Below, piece by piece: positions 16,419 to 27,621 of a stretch of DNA of 64,000 nt. The notes under the pieces are model-generated. The model was not told the origin of the DNA. It made no database searches and saw nothing but the letters and a program-made list of their open reading frames with translations. Every line of letters starts with the position of its first letter. Within the stretch, counting starts at the first letter, position 1. The stretch spans positions 1-64,000 of the forward strand of contig NZ_KE150458.1 of assembly GCF_000411455.1 (NCBI RefSeq), read 5' to 3'. This DNA comes from Microbacterium sp. oral taxon 186 str. F0373 (lineage in GTDB: Bacteria > Actinomycetota > Actinomycetes > Actinomycetales > Microbacteriaceae). A program made the position numbers and the translations under genes.

Positions 16419-17528
16419 ATGCCAGATCTTCGCACCACCGCCCTCGCCGATCGCCATGCTGCCCTCGGCGCCTCGTTCACCGACTTCGGCGGCTGGAACA
16501 TGCCGGTGCGCTACACCTCGGATCTCGCCGAGCATCACGCTGTGCGCACCACCGCCGGCCTGTTCGACATCTCGCACATGGCGGAGTTTCTTGTGACGGG
16601 TTCGGGAGCCGCGGCCTTCCTCGACTATGCGCTCGCCGGACGGATCTCGACCATGAAGATCGGCAAGGCGAAGTACTCGCTGCTGCTGGATGAGAAGGGC
16701 GGGGTGATCGACGACGTCATCGTCTACCGCACCGGCGACGATGACTTCCTGGTGATCTCCAACGCCGGCAACCGTGCGCTCGTCGCGGAGGCGTTCGTTG
16801 CCCGGACCGCACACATTTCCGCTGTCGTCGAGGACATCTCCGACCAGATGTCCCTCATCGCCGTGCAGGGTCCGCGCGCGCGAGAGATCGTGGAGGCGAC
16901 GGTCGATGTCACGGACGTGGCGCCCGCCCTCGCCGACCTCGGCTACTACGCCTGGTCGCAGGGCCGGTTCCAAGGCGAGAAGCTCTTCATCGCCCGCACC
17001 GGGTACACGGGTGAGGACGGCTTCGAACTGATGGTGCCGAACGCGCTCGCCCCCGCACTCTGGGATGCTCTGCTCGCGGCGGGGGAGCCGCTCGGGCTCG
17101 TCCCCGCGGGACTCGCCGCCCGCGACACGCTCCGGTTGGAGGCGGGCATGCCGCTGCACGGCCACGAACTGTCGACCGCGATCCGACCCGCTCAGGCGGG
17201 GCTCGGACGCGTCGTCTCCGCCGACAAGGGCGAGTTCGTTGGCAAGGAGGCCGTCGTCACGGCATCCACCGACCTGCCCGTGCTCGTCGGTCTCGTCGCC
17301 GAGGGGCGTCGCGCCGGCCGCGCGGGGTACGCCGTCGTGGATGCCGACGGCACCTCGGTCGGTGAGATCACGAGCGGGGCACTGAGCCCGACGCTCGGAC
17401 ACCCCATCGCCATGGCCTTTGTCCCGCCGGCTCTCGCCGAGCCCGGCACCTCGCTCTTCATCGACGTGCGGGGCACTCTCATCCCCGCGACAGTGACCGC
17501 CCTGCCTTTCTACCGGAGGACCGCATGA
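16419..17528 (+). CDS. gcvT: Glycine cleavage system T protein (aminomethyltransferase)
   Basis: 369 residues. Landmarks are [22 protein letters not shown], the conserved [10 protein letters not shown] and [13 protein letters not shown], and the C-terminal [18 protein letters not shown] barrel segment. It transfers the aminomethyl carbon from GcvH-bound lipoamide to tetrahydrofolate, making methylene-THF and ammonia. The start chosen is ATG 16419, because CGGGGAG at 16407-16413 gives a good ribosome site; an in-frame ATG at 16401 would add six residues. It is first in the riboswitch-controlled gcvT-gcvH-gcvP operon and ends in an ATGA overlap with gcvH. Confidence 0.96.
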   Translation: MPDLRTTALADRHAALGASFTDFGGWNMPVRYTSDLAEHHAVRTTAGLFDISHMAEFLVTGSGAAAFLDYALAGRISTMKIGKAKYSLLLDEKGGVIDDVIVYRTGDDDFLVISNAGNRALVAEAFVARTAHISAVVEDISDQMSLIAVQGPRAREIVEATVDVTDVAPALADLGYYAWSQGRFQGEKLFIARTGYTGEDGFELMVPNALAPALWDALLAAGEPLGLVPAGLAARDTLRLEAGMPLHGHELSTAIRPAQAGLGRVVSADKGEFVGKEAVVTASTDLPVLVGLVAEGRRAGRAGYAVVDADGTSVGEITSGALSPTLGHPIAMAFVPPALAEPGTSLFIDVRGTLIPATVTALPFYRRTA

Positions 17529-17904
17529 CCGACCTGACCGCCCTCAAGTACACCGAAGAACACGAGTGGGTCGCCCTCGCGGGCGACGTCGCCACCGTCG
17601 GGATCACGGACTACGCCGCCGAAAAGCTCGGCGACGTCGTCTATGTCGACCTGCCCGCGGTGGGCTCCACCGTCACCGCGAACACGGTGTGCGGCGAGAT
17701 CGAGTCCACGAAGTCGGTCGGTGAGCTCTACGCGCCGCTGTCCGGCGAGATCGTCGCCGTCAACGACGCCGTCGTGGACGACCCGTCTCTCGTCAACAGC
17801 GGCGCGTTCGAGGGAGGATGGCTCGTGAAGATCCAGGTCGACCCGGCCGATGTCGACGGCCTCCTGGATCGGACCGCCTACGTCGCACTCACGGGCGGCG
17901 AGGA

Positions 17905-17908
<4 letters not shown>
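17525..17908 (+). CDS. gcvH: Glycine cleavage system H protein (lipoyl carrier)
   Basis: 127 residues, the family length. The lipoylated lysine is Lys63 in [13 protein letters not shown]. The rest shows the biotinyl/lipoyl hammerhead fold: KYTEEHEWV at the start, [23 protein letters not shown] near the end. It carries the aminomethyl group between GcvP, GcvT and lipoamide dehydrogenase. The start overlaps the gcvT stop (ATGA 17525-17528), and its stop overlaps the gcvP start (GTGA 17905-17908), so the three subunits are translationally coupled. Confidence 0.97.
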
Positions 17909-20778
<2,870 letters not shown>

Positions 20779-20809
20779 CGCCGTCCGCCGCGCCGCGCCG
20801 CCGTCATGA

Positions 20810-20882
20810 CCGCGAGACACGCGCTGCGCACCGAGACACTGTACGTACCCCGGTGTCTCGGTGCGCAGGCGGTGTCTCGCGG
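20810..20882. repeat. Palindromic intergenic repeat, copy A (30-bp arms)
   Basis: The left arm 20810-20839 and right arm 20853-20882 are inverted copies, 27 of 30 bases matching, around a 13-base loop containing GTACGTAC. The arm core is GAGACAC...GCGCACCGAGACAC. A related element, copy B, lies at 22020-22092, so the pair brackets the AbiEi-like gene. It could also serve as a transcription terminator for gcvP, but it has no T-run and the arms are far longer than needed. It resembles a REP or MITE-type mobile repeat. Confidence 0.85.
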
Positions 20883-20938
20883 CGGCAGGAGGGGCAGGCG
20901 GCGGCCGGAGGCTACGGCGGTGGCCGGGGGAGGCGGGC

Positions 20939-21919
20939 TCAGTGCAGCCCACGCAGTGCGCCGCCGAGCGAACCGAGAAGTGGCAGATTCGGCTGACGGA
21001 GGATCTGCACGCCCGCGGAGAGCAAGATGGCGCGGAGCCGGCTCGGTTCGGCCACATCTGCCCATGCCCAGTGATGGACCGTGTGAACGCCGCGTCGCAT
21101 CAGCCGCGCGTCGCGCGCATGTCGTTCACGCAGCGCCGCGCGGGCGTCACCCAGCGTCCCGCTGTACTTGATGTCACCGTCGGCCTCGCCCCCGATGAGG
21201 CGCCCTTCCCGCGACCAGGCGAAGTCGACGCGATCGTCTTCTCCCGGCTCCGGACCGCGGACCCAAAGCTGCATCTCGGGCAGAGGGAACCCGAGCGCTT
21301 CGATCACGGTCGCACTGACAGACTCGAGCGGCGACTCCGGTACCGCCGATGCGCGGTCGAAGACATCGCGCGCGCGACGGCGGCCCCGCGAGGAGGGGTG
21401 GGTCTCGCTCAGCGCCCGCATGTGCCCGGTGGTGAGACGGGGGTCTGCGCGAAGGGCCGCGTCCGCCACGGCGCGAGCGACGGCGGGATGCCGCAGGCGT
21501 GCGGCATCCACGGCGATCTCGAGCCCCGTCGCCACGAGCATGCCGTCGAGGTTCTCGAACTGCGGGGGACGCTCCGCCGCGTGAAGTCGGATCGCGCCCA
21601 CGGCGTGCGTTGCGGAGGAGCCCAGCGCAACCGCATGGACGTGCGGCGGCTCGCCGAACACCGGCAGACCGCGCAGCGCCGCGGCGGACTCCCGCACGAA
21701 AACCGCGTCGGGATAGCAGCGTGCGGCTGCATGGACGCGCGTGAGGTAGCGGTCCCACGGCTTCAGCTCACGCCATAGAGCCTCGGGCGCGTAGACCCCG
21801 CGCATGACACGGACGAGATGCCCGCTGCGGACTGCGCGGTCGATATGCGGTTCGGCGGCGCGCGAGATGAGCGGCACCGGGCACTGTCGCACATCGGCGA
21901 AGGTCTTCAACGGCGGCAT
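20939..21919 (-). CDS. AbiEi-antitoxin-like protein with nuclease-like C-terminus
   Basis: 326 residues from ATG 21919. The N-terminal ~90 residues look like the AbiEi-type antitoxin winged helix: basic helices, G-H-L-V-R-V-M-R-G-V-Y-A-P, then Y-L-T-R-V-H-A-A-A-R-C-Y-P. The C-terminal part contains DDRVDFAW and G-G-E-A-D-G-D-I-K-Y, which fits a PD-(D/E)xK / very-short-patch-repair-like nuclease fold (inference). No AbiEii toxin partner is next to it. Actinobacteria carry many orphan proteins of this design, function unproven. The start lacks a clear ribosome site, and longer in-frame starts exist. It is bracketed by palindromic repeats A and B, suggesting an acquired module. Confidence 0.7.
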   Translation of the reverse strand: MPPLKTFADVRQCPVPLISRAAEPHIDRAVRSGHLVRVMRGVYAPEALWRELKPWDRYLTRVHAAARCYPDAVFVRESAAALRGLPVFGEPPHVHAVALGSSATHAVGAIRLHAAERPPQFENLDGMLVATGLEIAVDAARLRHPAVARAVADAALRADPRLTTGHMRALSETHPSSRGRRRARDVFDRASAVPESPLESVSATVIEALGFPLPEMQLWVRGPEPGEDDRVDFAWSREGRLIGGEADGDIKYSGTLGDARAALRERHARDARLMRRGVHTVHHWAWADVAEPSRLRAILLSAGVQILRQPNLPLLGSLGGALRGLH

Positions 21920-22019
21920 GTTCTCAGTGCACAGCGCGCCGCGCCGCGGCATCCCTCCCGAGCCGCCATCTGTGGACATCTGCGTCGCAGCGGCACCGGG
22001 GGAGGAGTGAGCGCCGCCT

Positions 22020-22092
22020 CCGCGAGACACGGCGCGGGCACCGAAACACCGGTACACGGCGCGTGCGTCGGTGCGCAGCGCGTGTCTCGCGG
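22020..22092. repeat. Palindromic intergenic repeat, copy B
   Basis: Left arm 22020-22049 and right arm 22063-22092 match at about 23 of 30 positions. The right arm, reverse complemented, matches the left arm of copy A at 28 of 30 positions, so A and B are the same element in different states of decay. GGTACAC lies in the loop region, again with a GTAC. It sits upstream of the AbiEi-like gene and downstream of the CPBP protease gene. Confidence 0.8.
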
Positions 22093-22156
22093 ACAGGGGA
22101 GGGGGAGGAGGTGAGGGAGGGTGGGGGATGCAGGGAGGTGGTGAAGGTCGGCCGGG

Positions 22157-22945
22157 TCAGGCGAAGACGCCGGGCCACCAGGCGGCGGCCAGGGGATAGC
22201 CCACGAAGGCGATGACATCGATGAGGGTGTGGGCGATCACCAGGGGCATGACGCGTCCCCAACGCTGGTAGACCCAGCCGAACACGACGCCCATCGCGAT
22301 GTTGCCGGCAATGGGTCCCCAGCCTTGATAGGCGTGATAGGCGCCTCGCAGCGCCGCCGTCGACAGGATGATCGTCCACGTCCCCCATCCGAGCCGCCGC
22401 AGACGGTCGAACAGGTAGCCGATGAAGATGACCTCTTCGGTCAGGCCGGCACGCACGGCTGCCAGCAGCAGGAGCGGAATCGTCCACCACGAGGAGTCGA
22501 GCGGCGCGGCATCGACCTGCACGGTGATCCCCAGTGCACGCCCGGCGACGTAGAGGCCGAGCCCCGGGATGCCGATGACGGCGACGAGCAGTGCGCCTGC
22601 ACCGAGGTCCCGTCCGAAGAGGCGAAAGTCCAAGCCGATCCGACGGAACGCCGAGAGGCCGGGCTCCCAGAGCAGGTAGATCGCCAGGGCGACGGGGGCG
22701 AACGCGAAGAACTGGGCCAGGAACTGGTTGAGGACGTCCCAGAACTGGGCCGCGTTCGCGCCCGGGTTCAGGGAGGTCGACTGGTCTGCCAGGGCCTGGT
22801 CGCGCGTCAGCGCCTGGACGAGTGCGAGCACCGAGGAGACCGCCGAGCGCCCCACCGAAAGAGCGAGCACAATGCTGATCTCCCACCACAACCGGGCGCG
22901 CGTGCCCCTCAGCCTTGGCAGTTCGGCGGCCCCGGAATCACTCAC
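22157..22945 (-). CDS. CPBP-family intramembrane metalloprotease
   Basis: 262 residues with seven to eight hydrophobic helices. The CPBP (Abi) motifs are motif 1 T-E-E-V-I-F-I-G-Y-L-F, motif 2 G-A-Y-H-A-Y-Q-G and motif 3 V-I-A-H-T-L-I-D. The paired glutamates and both histidines expected to bind the catalytic metal are intact; the Arg that usually follows as EExxxR is Gly here. Members process prenylated or bacteriocin-related peptides or act in immunity; the substrate is unknown. Start GTG 22945 has CAATCT (22952-22957, minus strand) exactly six bases upstream, so a leaderless transcript is likely. Confidence 0.87.
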   Translation of the reverse strand: MSDSGAAELPRLRGTRARLWWEISIVLALSVGRSAVSSVLALVQALTRDQALADQSTSLNPGANAAQFWDVLNQFLAQFFAFAPVALAIYLLWEPGLSAFRRIGLDFRLFGRDLGAGALLVAVIGIPGLGLYVAGRALGITVQVDAAPLDSSWWTIPLLLLAAVRAGLTEEVIFIGYLFDRLRRLGWGTWTIILSTAALRGAYHAYQGWGPIAGNIAMGVVFGWVYQRWGRVMPLVIAHTLIDVIAFVGYPLAAAWWPGVFA

Positions 22946-23006
22946 CTTGTCAGATTGCCATATCCGCCCTGAACTGAGTTAAGGGTCTGTAACGTTTTCC
23001 CTAACG

Positions 23007-23037
23007 GTTTTGATCAACGCTGATCAGAACTTATGGT
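23007..23037 (+). promoter_or_regulatory. Promoter overlapped by a 24-bp inverted repeat upstream of the peptide-binding gene
   Basis: GTTTTGATCA (23007-23016) and TGATCAGAAC (23021-23030) are inverted with one mismatch around a 4-base spacer. A -35-like TTTGAT (23009-23014) and -10 TATGGT (23032-23037) are 17 bases apart, so the palindrome covers the -35 and spacer. This is the position expected for a repressor site. Upstream, AACGTTTTCCCTAACGGTTTT contains a repeated AACGNTTT. A 7-bp hairpin follows in the leader at 23053-23069. The binding protein is unknown. Confidence 0.55.
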
Positions 23038-23100
23038 TTCGGTATCCGCGCCGTGGGTGTTTCACCCGCCTGCGCATCCATCCCTTACCCAGGAGGAAAA

Positions 23101-24888
23101 TTGAAGAAGTCACGCTGGGGAGCACTTGCCGCGGTCACCGCGGCCGGCGCCCTCGCCCTGACGGGCTGCACGGCCAGCGGCGGCGGCAACGCCACCAACG
23201 CTGCGCCGACCGGTGGCACCGTCACGATGGCCATCGTGAACGACCTGACGTCGCTGAACAGCAACACGCCGCAGGGCAACCTGGACACCAACGGTCAGTA
23301 CGTCTACCTGACCACGGGCGGGTTCTTCTACCCGGACAACAGCTTCAACCTCGTCAAGGACGAGTCGTTCGGCACGTACGAGAAGACCTCGGACGACCCG
23401 CTGACCGTGAAGTACACGCTCAAGAAGGACCTCAAGTGGTCCGACGGCGAGCCGATCACGGCTGACGACATGGTGCTCGCGTGGGCGATCGCCTCGGGTC
23501 ACTACGATGACGCGACCACCGACGCCGACGGCAACGTCACGGGCGGCACGCAGTACTTCCAGATCGCGGGTTCGACGGCGGGTATCAACTCGACCGACTT
23601 CCCCGAGGTGGGCGACGACAACACGTCGATCACGCTGAAGTACTCCCAGCCGTACGTGGACTGGGACATCTTCAACCCGATCGCGCAGCCTGCGCACGTC
23701 GTCGCGAAGAAGGCGGGCCTCTCGACGGCCGCCGACCTGACGAAGCTCCTCCAGGGCCTGCCCAAGGGTGACCCGAAGGCGCCCGTCGCCCCCAACGACA
23801 CCCTGAAGAAGGCCGCGGACTTCGTCAACACGGGCTACGACATCACGTCGTTCCCGACCGACAAGGACCTCCTGGTCACCTCGGGTCCGTGGGTGCTCTC
23901 GGCGTGGACGCCGGGTCAGTCGCTGACGTTCGAGCACAACCCGAACTACAAGGGCAACCTCGCCCCGAAGATCGACAAGCTCGTCATGCGCATCATCGGC
24001 GACGCCGCCGCGCAGGTCACCGCTCTGCAGAACGGCGAGGTCGACCTCGTCTACCCGCAGGCATCCGCCGACACGAAGAAGTCGCTCGAGGCCGTCTCCG
24101 GCGCCCAGGTCATGACCGGTGACCAGGTCTCCTACGACCACCTCGACCTGAACTTCGGCTCCCAGGTCTTCAGCGACCCGACGGTTCGCGAGGCCTTCCT
24201 CCTGACCGTCCCGCGCCAGCAGATCCTCGACGCGATCGTCACGCCGGTCAACCCCGACGCCAAGGTCCTCGACTCGCAGCTGTGGCTGCCGAGCCAGTCG
24301 GAGTACGCGACGACCGTCGCCCAGAACGGCTCGGACAAGTACGACCCGTCCAAGCTCGACGCGAACATCGCCAAGGCCAAGGAGCTCCTCGCCGGCAAGA
24401 CGCCGACCGTGAAGATCCTCTACAACACCAAGAACCCGAACCGCGTGGACGAGTTCCAGGCGATCCAGTCCTCGGCGGCCAAGGCCGGCTTCCAGGTCGT
24501 CGACGGCGGAGACCCCAAGTGGTCGACGCTCCTCGCCGGCGGCAACTACGACGCATCGCTGTTCGGCTGGATCTCGGCCGGCATCGGCACGGCGCAGATC
24601 CCGCAGCTGTTCGCTTCGGACGGTGGCGGTAACTACAACCGCTTCACCGCTGCCAACGACGACGCCGTGGCCACGCAGACCACCGTCGACAAGGACAAGC
24701 TGACCCAGCTCATGCTGAACATCGACAAGACCGCCTTCACCGAGGGCTACGGTCTGCCGCTGTTCCAGGCACCCGGTATCTACGGCGTCTCCAGCAAGCT
24801 GGACGGCGTGAAGTACATGGGCAACCAGACCGGTCCGATCTGGAACAACTGGGAGTGGTCCGTCAAGCAGAGCACCAACACCAAGTAG
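23101..24888 (+). CDS. Oligopeptide ABC transporter substrate-binding lipoprotein (SBP_bac_5)
   Basis: 595 residues. The signal peptide ends with the lipobox L-T-G-C (Cys22), so the protein is a membrane-anchored lipoprotein. The body is the SBP family 5 fold, with KYTLKKDLKWSDGEPITADDMVLAW, NPNYKGN and the DPTVREAFLLTVPRQQILD region. It captures peptides or similar ligands and delivers them to the two permeases downstream. The start TTG 23101 was chosen because AGGAGGA lies 4-9 bases upstream; the longer frame from 23053 has no signal peptide. Codon choice is extremely C/G-ending, the mark of a highly expressed gene. Confidence 0.93.
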   Translation: MKKSRWGALAAVTAAGALALTGCTASGGGNATNAAPTGGTVTMAIVNDLTSLNSNTPQGNLDTNGQYVYLTTGGFFYPDNSFNLVKDESFGTYEKTSDDPLTVKYTLKKDLKWSDGEPITADDMVLAWAIASGHYDDATTDADGNVTGGTQYFQIAGSTAGINSTDFPEVGDDNTSITLKYSQPYVDWDIFNPIAQPAHVVAKKAGLSTAADLTKLLQGLPKGDPKAPVAPNDTLKKAADFVNTGYDITSFPTDKDLLVTSGPWVLSAWTPGQSLTFEHNPNYKGNLAPKIDKLVMRIIGDAAAQVTALQNGEVDLVYPQASADTKKSLEAVSGAQVMTGDQVSYDHLDLNFGSQVFSDPTVREAFLLTVPRQQILDAIVTPVNPDAKVLDSQLWLPSQSEYATTVAQNGSDKYDPSKLDANIAKAKELLAGKTPTVKILYNTKNPNRVDEFQAIQSSAAKAGFQVVDGGDPKWSTLLAGGNYDASLFGWISAGIGTAQIPQLFASDGGGNYNRFTAANDDAVATQTTVDKDKLTQLMLNIDKTAFTEGYGLPLFQAPGIYGVSSKLDGVKYMGNQTGPIWNNWEWSVKQSTNTK

Positions 24889-24895
24889 TACCCAC

Positions 24896-24939
24896 GCCAG
24901 GGTGGCGTCTACGGTAGATCCCGAAGGCGCCACCCTGGC
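24896..24939 (+). terminator. Intra-operon stem-loop (attenuator) after the binding-protein gene
   Basis: GCCAGGGTGGCG (24896-24907) and CGCCACCCTGGC (24928-24939) are perfect 12-bp inverted arms with a 20-base loop, beginning eight bases after the stop codon. There is no T-run, so it may act as a partial terminator or as a 3' stabiliser. Either would make more binding protein than permease, a usual arrangement in ABC importers. Confidence 0.75.
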
Positions 24940-25015
24940 CCCTGTCTGTCAACCGATGAAACAGACGATCGCAACCCGATGCCGTCGTTTTGTCGCACGT
25001 CGAAGTGAGTGACCT

Positions 25016-26551
25016 TTGGTCGGTTTCATTCTCCGTAGGGTCGGTGTGTCGATCCTCATCCTTCTCGCGGCATCGTTCGTGATGTTCAACCTCGTCGCGA
25101 TATCCACGGACCCGCTCGAGGATCTGCGCGCCTCGAACAATCCGAACAAGCAGCAGCTGATCGAAGCGCGTATCCAGCTCGCCAACCTCGACGTCGCACC
25201 GCCGCTGCGCTGGGCGATGTGGGTCGGGGGAGCCGCCAAGTGTCTCATCCCCTTCGCGAACGCGTGTGACCTCGGCACCACCTTCCAGGGTGCGCCGGTC
25301 ACCGATGTGTTGCCCATCGCCATGGTGTCGACGGTCCAGATGGTCACCGCGGCACTGCTGCTGGCCATCCTCTTCGGTATCTCCACCGGAATCCTGTCGG
25401 CTTTGCGCGAGAACAGCGGCTTCGACGTGTCGTTCACCGTCCTCAGCCTGTTCCTCTACTCGCTGCCCTCGTTCCTCGCCGCCGCGCTCCTCAAGAACTT
25501 CGTCGCCATCGGCTTCAACGACTTCCTGCAAGACCCGGTGATCCCGATCGTCGTCGCGGTGATCGTCGGTATCGTCGTGGCATTGATCGTGCAGGCGGTC
25601 GTCGGCGGCGATGCCCGCCGTCGCATCACCTCCGGCGGGACGAGCTTCGTGCTCACCACGGGTCTTCTGCTCTACATGAGCGTCACCGGCTGGTTCCTGA
25701 CGCCCGGGTTCGGCCCCGTCGGGATCATCGTGCTGAGCGCCGGCGCTGCTCTGGGCGTCACCGTGCTGATCGCCGGCATCCATCAGCGCCGTGCGCTGCT
25801 GACCGCCGGCATCGTTGCCGTCGCCGGCATCATCAGCTACTTCGCGCTGCAGGGCCTGTTCGACGTCTCGACGTTCGCCACCATCGGCATCCTCTTCGTC
25901 GTGGCACTGGCCGTCGGCTTCGCGGCCGGCTTCTTCGTCGGCGGCGACGACCGCGCGCAGAACATGCGCATCGGCGTGCTCGTCGCTGTCATCATCAGCG
26001 TCATCATCCTCATCGACCGGTTCATGCAGTCCTTCCCCGGCTACATGGAGGACATGAACGGACGCCCGATCGCCACGGTCGGCTCCTCGACGCCGGGATA
26101 CGCTCCCGACAACATGTGGCGCGTCGGTCTGGACGTCTTCTTCCACCTGCTGCTTCCGACGATCTCGCTGCTGACGATCTCCTTCGCGGGGTACACGCGC
26201 TACGCCCGCGCCGGCATGATCGAGGTGCTCAGCCAGGACTACGTCCGCACCGCCCGCGCCAAGGGCATGCCCGAGCGCGTCGTCGTCGTGCGCCACGCCT
26301 TCCGCAACGTCCTCATCCCGATCACGACGCTCGTCGCGACCGACCTCGGTGGCCTGCTGGGTGGAGCGATCATCACGGAGTTCATCTTCGCGATCCCCGG
26401 CATGGGTGCCCTCTTCCAGCGCTCGCTCGGTCCCGGTGACCTGTACCCGGTGATGGGCTACTTCATCGTCATCGCCTTCATGGCCATTCTGTTCAACTTC
26501 CTTGCCGATCTCGCGTACGCGGCACTCGACCCGAGAGTGAGGGTCCGCTGA
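25016..26551 (+). CDS. Peptide ABC transporter permease, DppB-like, with a ~180-residue membrane insertion
   Basis: 511 residues against about 310-340 for typical DppB/OppB. The N-terminal F-I-L-R-R-V-G-V-S-I and the C-terminal EAA loop (SQDYVRTARAKGMPERVVVVRHAFRN...GGAIITEFIF) are canonical. Between the helix ending in LPSFLAAALLKNF and the helix beginning FFHLLLPTISL, residues ~180-360 carry about six additional hydrophobic helices. The start TTG 25016 is the first possible start, because an in-frame TGA occupies 25010-25012. Its stop overlaps the next permease (TGATG). With its partner it forms the channel of the oligopeptide importer. Confidence 0.88.
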   Translation: MVGFILRRVGVSILILLAASFVMFNLVAISTDPLEDLRASNNPNKQQLIEARIQLANLDVAPPLRWAMWVGGAAKCLIPFANACDLGTTFQGAPVTDVLPIAMVSTVQMVTAALLLAILFGISTGILSALRENSGFDVSFTVLSLFLYSLPSFLAAALLKNFVAIGFNDFLQDPVIPIVVAVIVGIVVALIVQAVVGGDARRRITSGGTSFVLTTGLLLYMSVTGWFLTPGFGPVGIIVLSAGAALGVTVLIAGIHQRRALLTAGIVAVAGIISYFALQGLFDVSTFATIGILFVVALAVGFAAGFFVGGDDRAQNMRIGVLVAVIISVIILIDRFMQSFPGYMEDMNGRPIATVGSSTPGYAPDNMWRVGLDVFFHLLLPTISLLTISFAGYTRYARAGMIEVLSQDYVRTARAKGMPERVVVVRHAFRNVLIPITTLVATDLGGLLGGAIITEFIFAIPGMGALFQRSLGPGDLYPVMGYFIVIAFMAILFNFLADLAYAALDPRVRVR

Positions 26552-27609
26552 TGTCCAGCACCATCTCCGAAACCCCCGGCGACGTCGAAGAGCGCTCGAT
26601 CAGCCAGAGCCGGATCATCTGGCGCCGTTTCCTCTCGCAGAAGGTCGGCCTGATCGCGGCCATCGTCCTTCTGGCAGTCGTTGCTTTCGCCACCAGTGCG
26701 GTCGGACTCGGCCCGATCCCCGGTTGGTGGAAGTACAACTGGTACGACCTGTCGAACAGCGTGAACGGCGGAGAGCCGACCCTGAGTCTGTTCCCGTTCT
26801 CCCTCGGCGATCACCCCTTCGGTCAGGACCGCATCGGGCGCGACTACTTCGCGATGACCATGCGCGGCATCCAGAACTCGTTCGTCGCGATGGTGCTGAT
26901 CACCGGCATCGCGCTGATCGTCGGCGTCACCGTCGGCGCGATCGCAGGTTACTTCCGCGGATGGGTCGACGCCGTGCTCATGCGTCTGACCGACGTGTTC
27001 ATCGTGATCCCCGCCATCGTCATCGCCGCTGTCGTCGGTAACTGGGCCGGCGCGGTCGGGGTGTGGGTTCTGGGCTCGATGCTCGGTTTCTTCAGCTGGA
27101 TGGTGATCGCGCGTCTCGTCCGCGGTGAGTTCCTCTCGCTGCGCGAACGCGAGTTCGTGGAGGCGGCACGCGTGGCCGGTGCCTCGGATGCCCGCATCAT
27201 CTTCCGGCACATCCTGCCGAACGCGACCGGTGTCATCATCGTGTCGGGATCGCTTCTGGCCGCCGGCGCCATCCTGCTCGAGGCTGCGATCTCGCTGCTC
27301 GGCTACGGCATCCGCTCTCCTGACGTGTCGCTGGGTCTGCTCATCGGTGTCAACCAGTCGGCGTTCACGGTGCGCCCGTGGCTGTTCTGGTGGCCTGCGC
27401 TGTTCATCGTCACGCTGGCGCTCTCGGCGAACATCTTCGGCGATGCCCTTCGCGAGGCGTTCGACCCGCGCAGTCGCCGGTTCTCGCGTCGGCGCACCAA
27501 GGAGCGTGCCGACGGCGTGGAGCCCGATGTCGCGGCTCCGACGACGCTGATGGATGCCGCGGCGCAGAACCCGCGCACCGGCACACCGACTCTGCAGGAT
27601 CCGGAGTAA
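26551..27609 (+). CDS. Peptide ABC transporter permease, DppC-like
   Basis: 352 residues. An N-terminal OppC-type cytoplasmic segment (SQSRIIWRRFLSQKVGLIAAIVLL) and first helix lead into a periplasmic region with HPFGQDRIGRDYF, then five helices. The EAA loop is LREREFVEAARVAGASDARIIFRHILPN. It pairs with the DppB-like permease and uses the fused ATPase encoded at 28293. Start ATG 26551 overlaps the previous stop by one base. A PH-domain gene on the opposite strand (27622-28230) interrupts the importer cluster before the ATPase gene. Confidence 0.93.
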   Translation: MSSTISETPGDVEERSISQSRIIWRRFLSQKVGLIAAIVLLAVVAFATSAVGLGPIPGWWKYNWYDLSNSVNGGEPTLSLFPFSLGDHPFGQDRIGRDYFAMTMRGIQNSFVAMVLITGIALIVGVTVGAIAGYFRGWVDAVLMRLTDVFIVIPAIVIAAVVGNWAGAVGVWVLGSMLGFFSWMVIARLVRGEFLSLREREFVEAARVAGASDARIIFRHILPNATGVIIVSGSLLAAGAILLEAAISLLGYGIRSPDVSLGLLIGVNQSAFTVRPWLFWWPALFIVTLALSANIFGDALREAFDPRSRRFSRRRTKERADGVEPDVAAPTTLMDAAAQNPRTGTPTLQDPE

Positions 27610-27621
27610 GACCGGATGCTG

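Noticed and set aside
20810..22092. Interpretation of repeats A and B as a CRISPR array or insertion-sequence ends
   Set aside because: Only two copies 1.2 kb apart, each palindromic, no transposase between and no target-site duplication recognised.
23110..24933. 607-codon minus-strand open frame opposite the substrate-binding protein gene
   Set aside because: Arises because the highly expressed gene uses almost only C/G-ending codons, which removes stops on the opposite strand; no ribosome site or homology signs.
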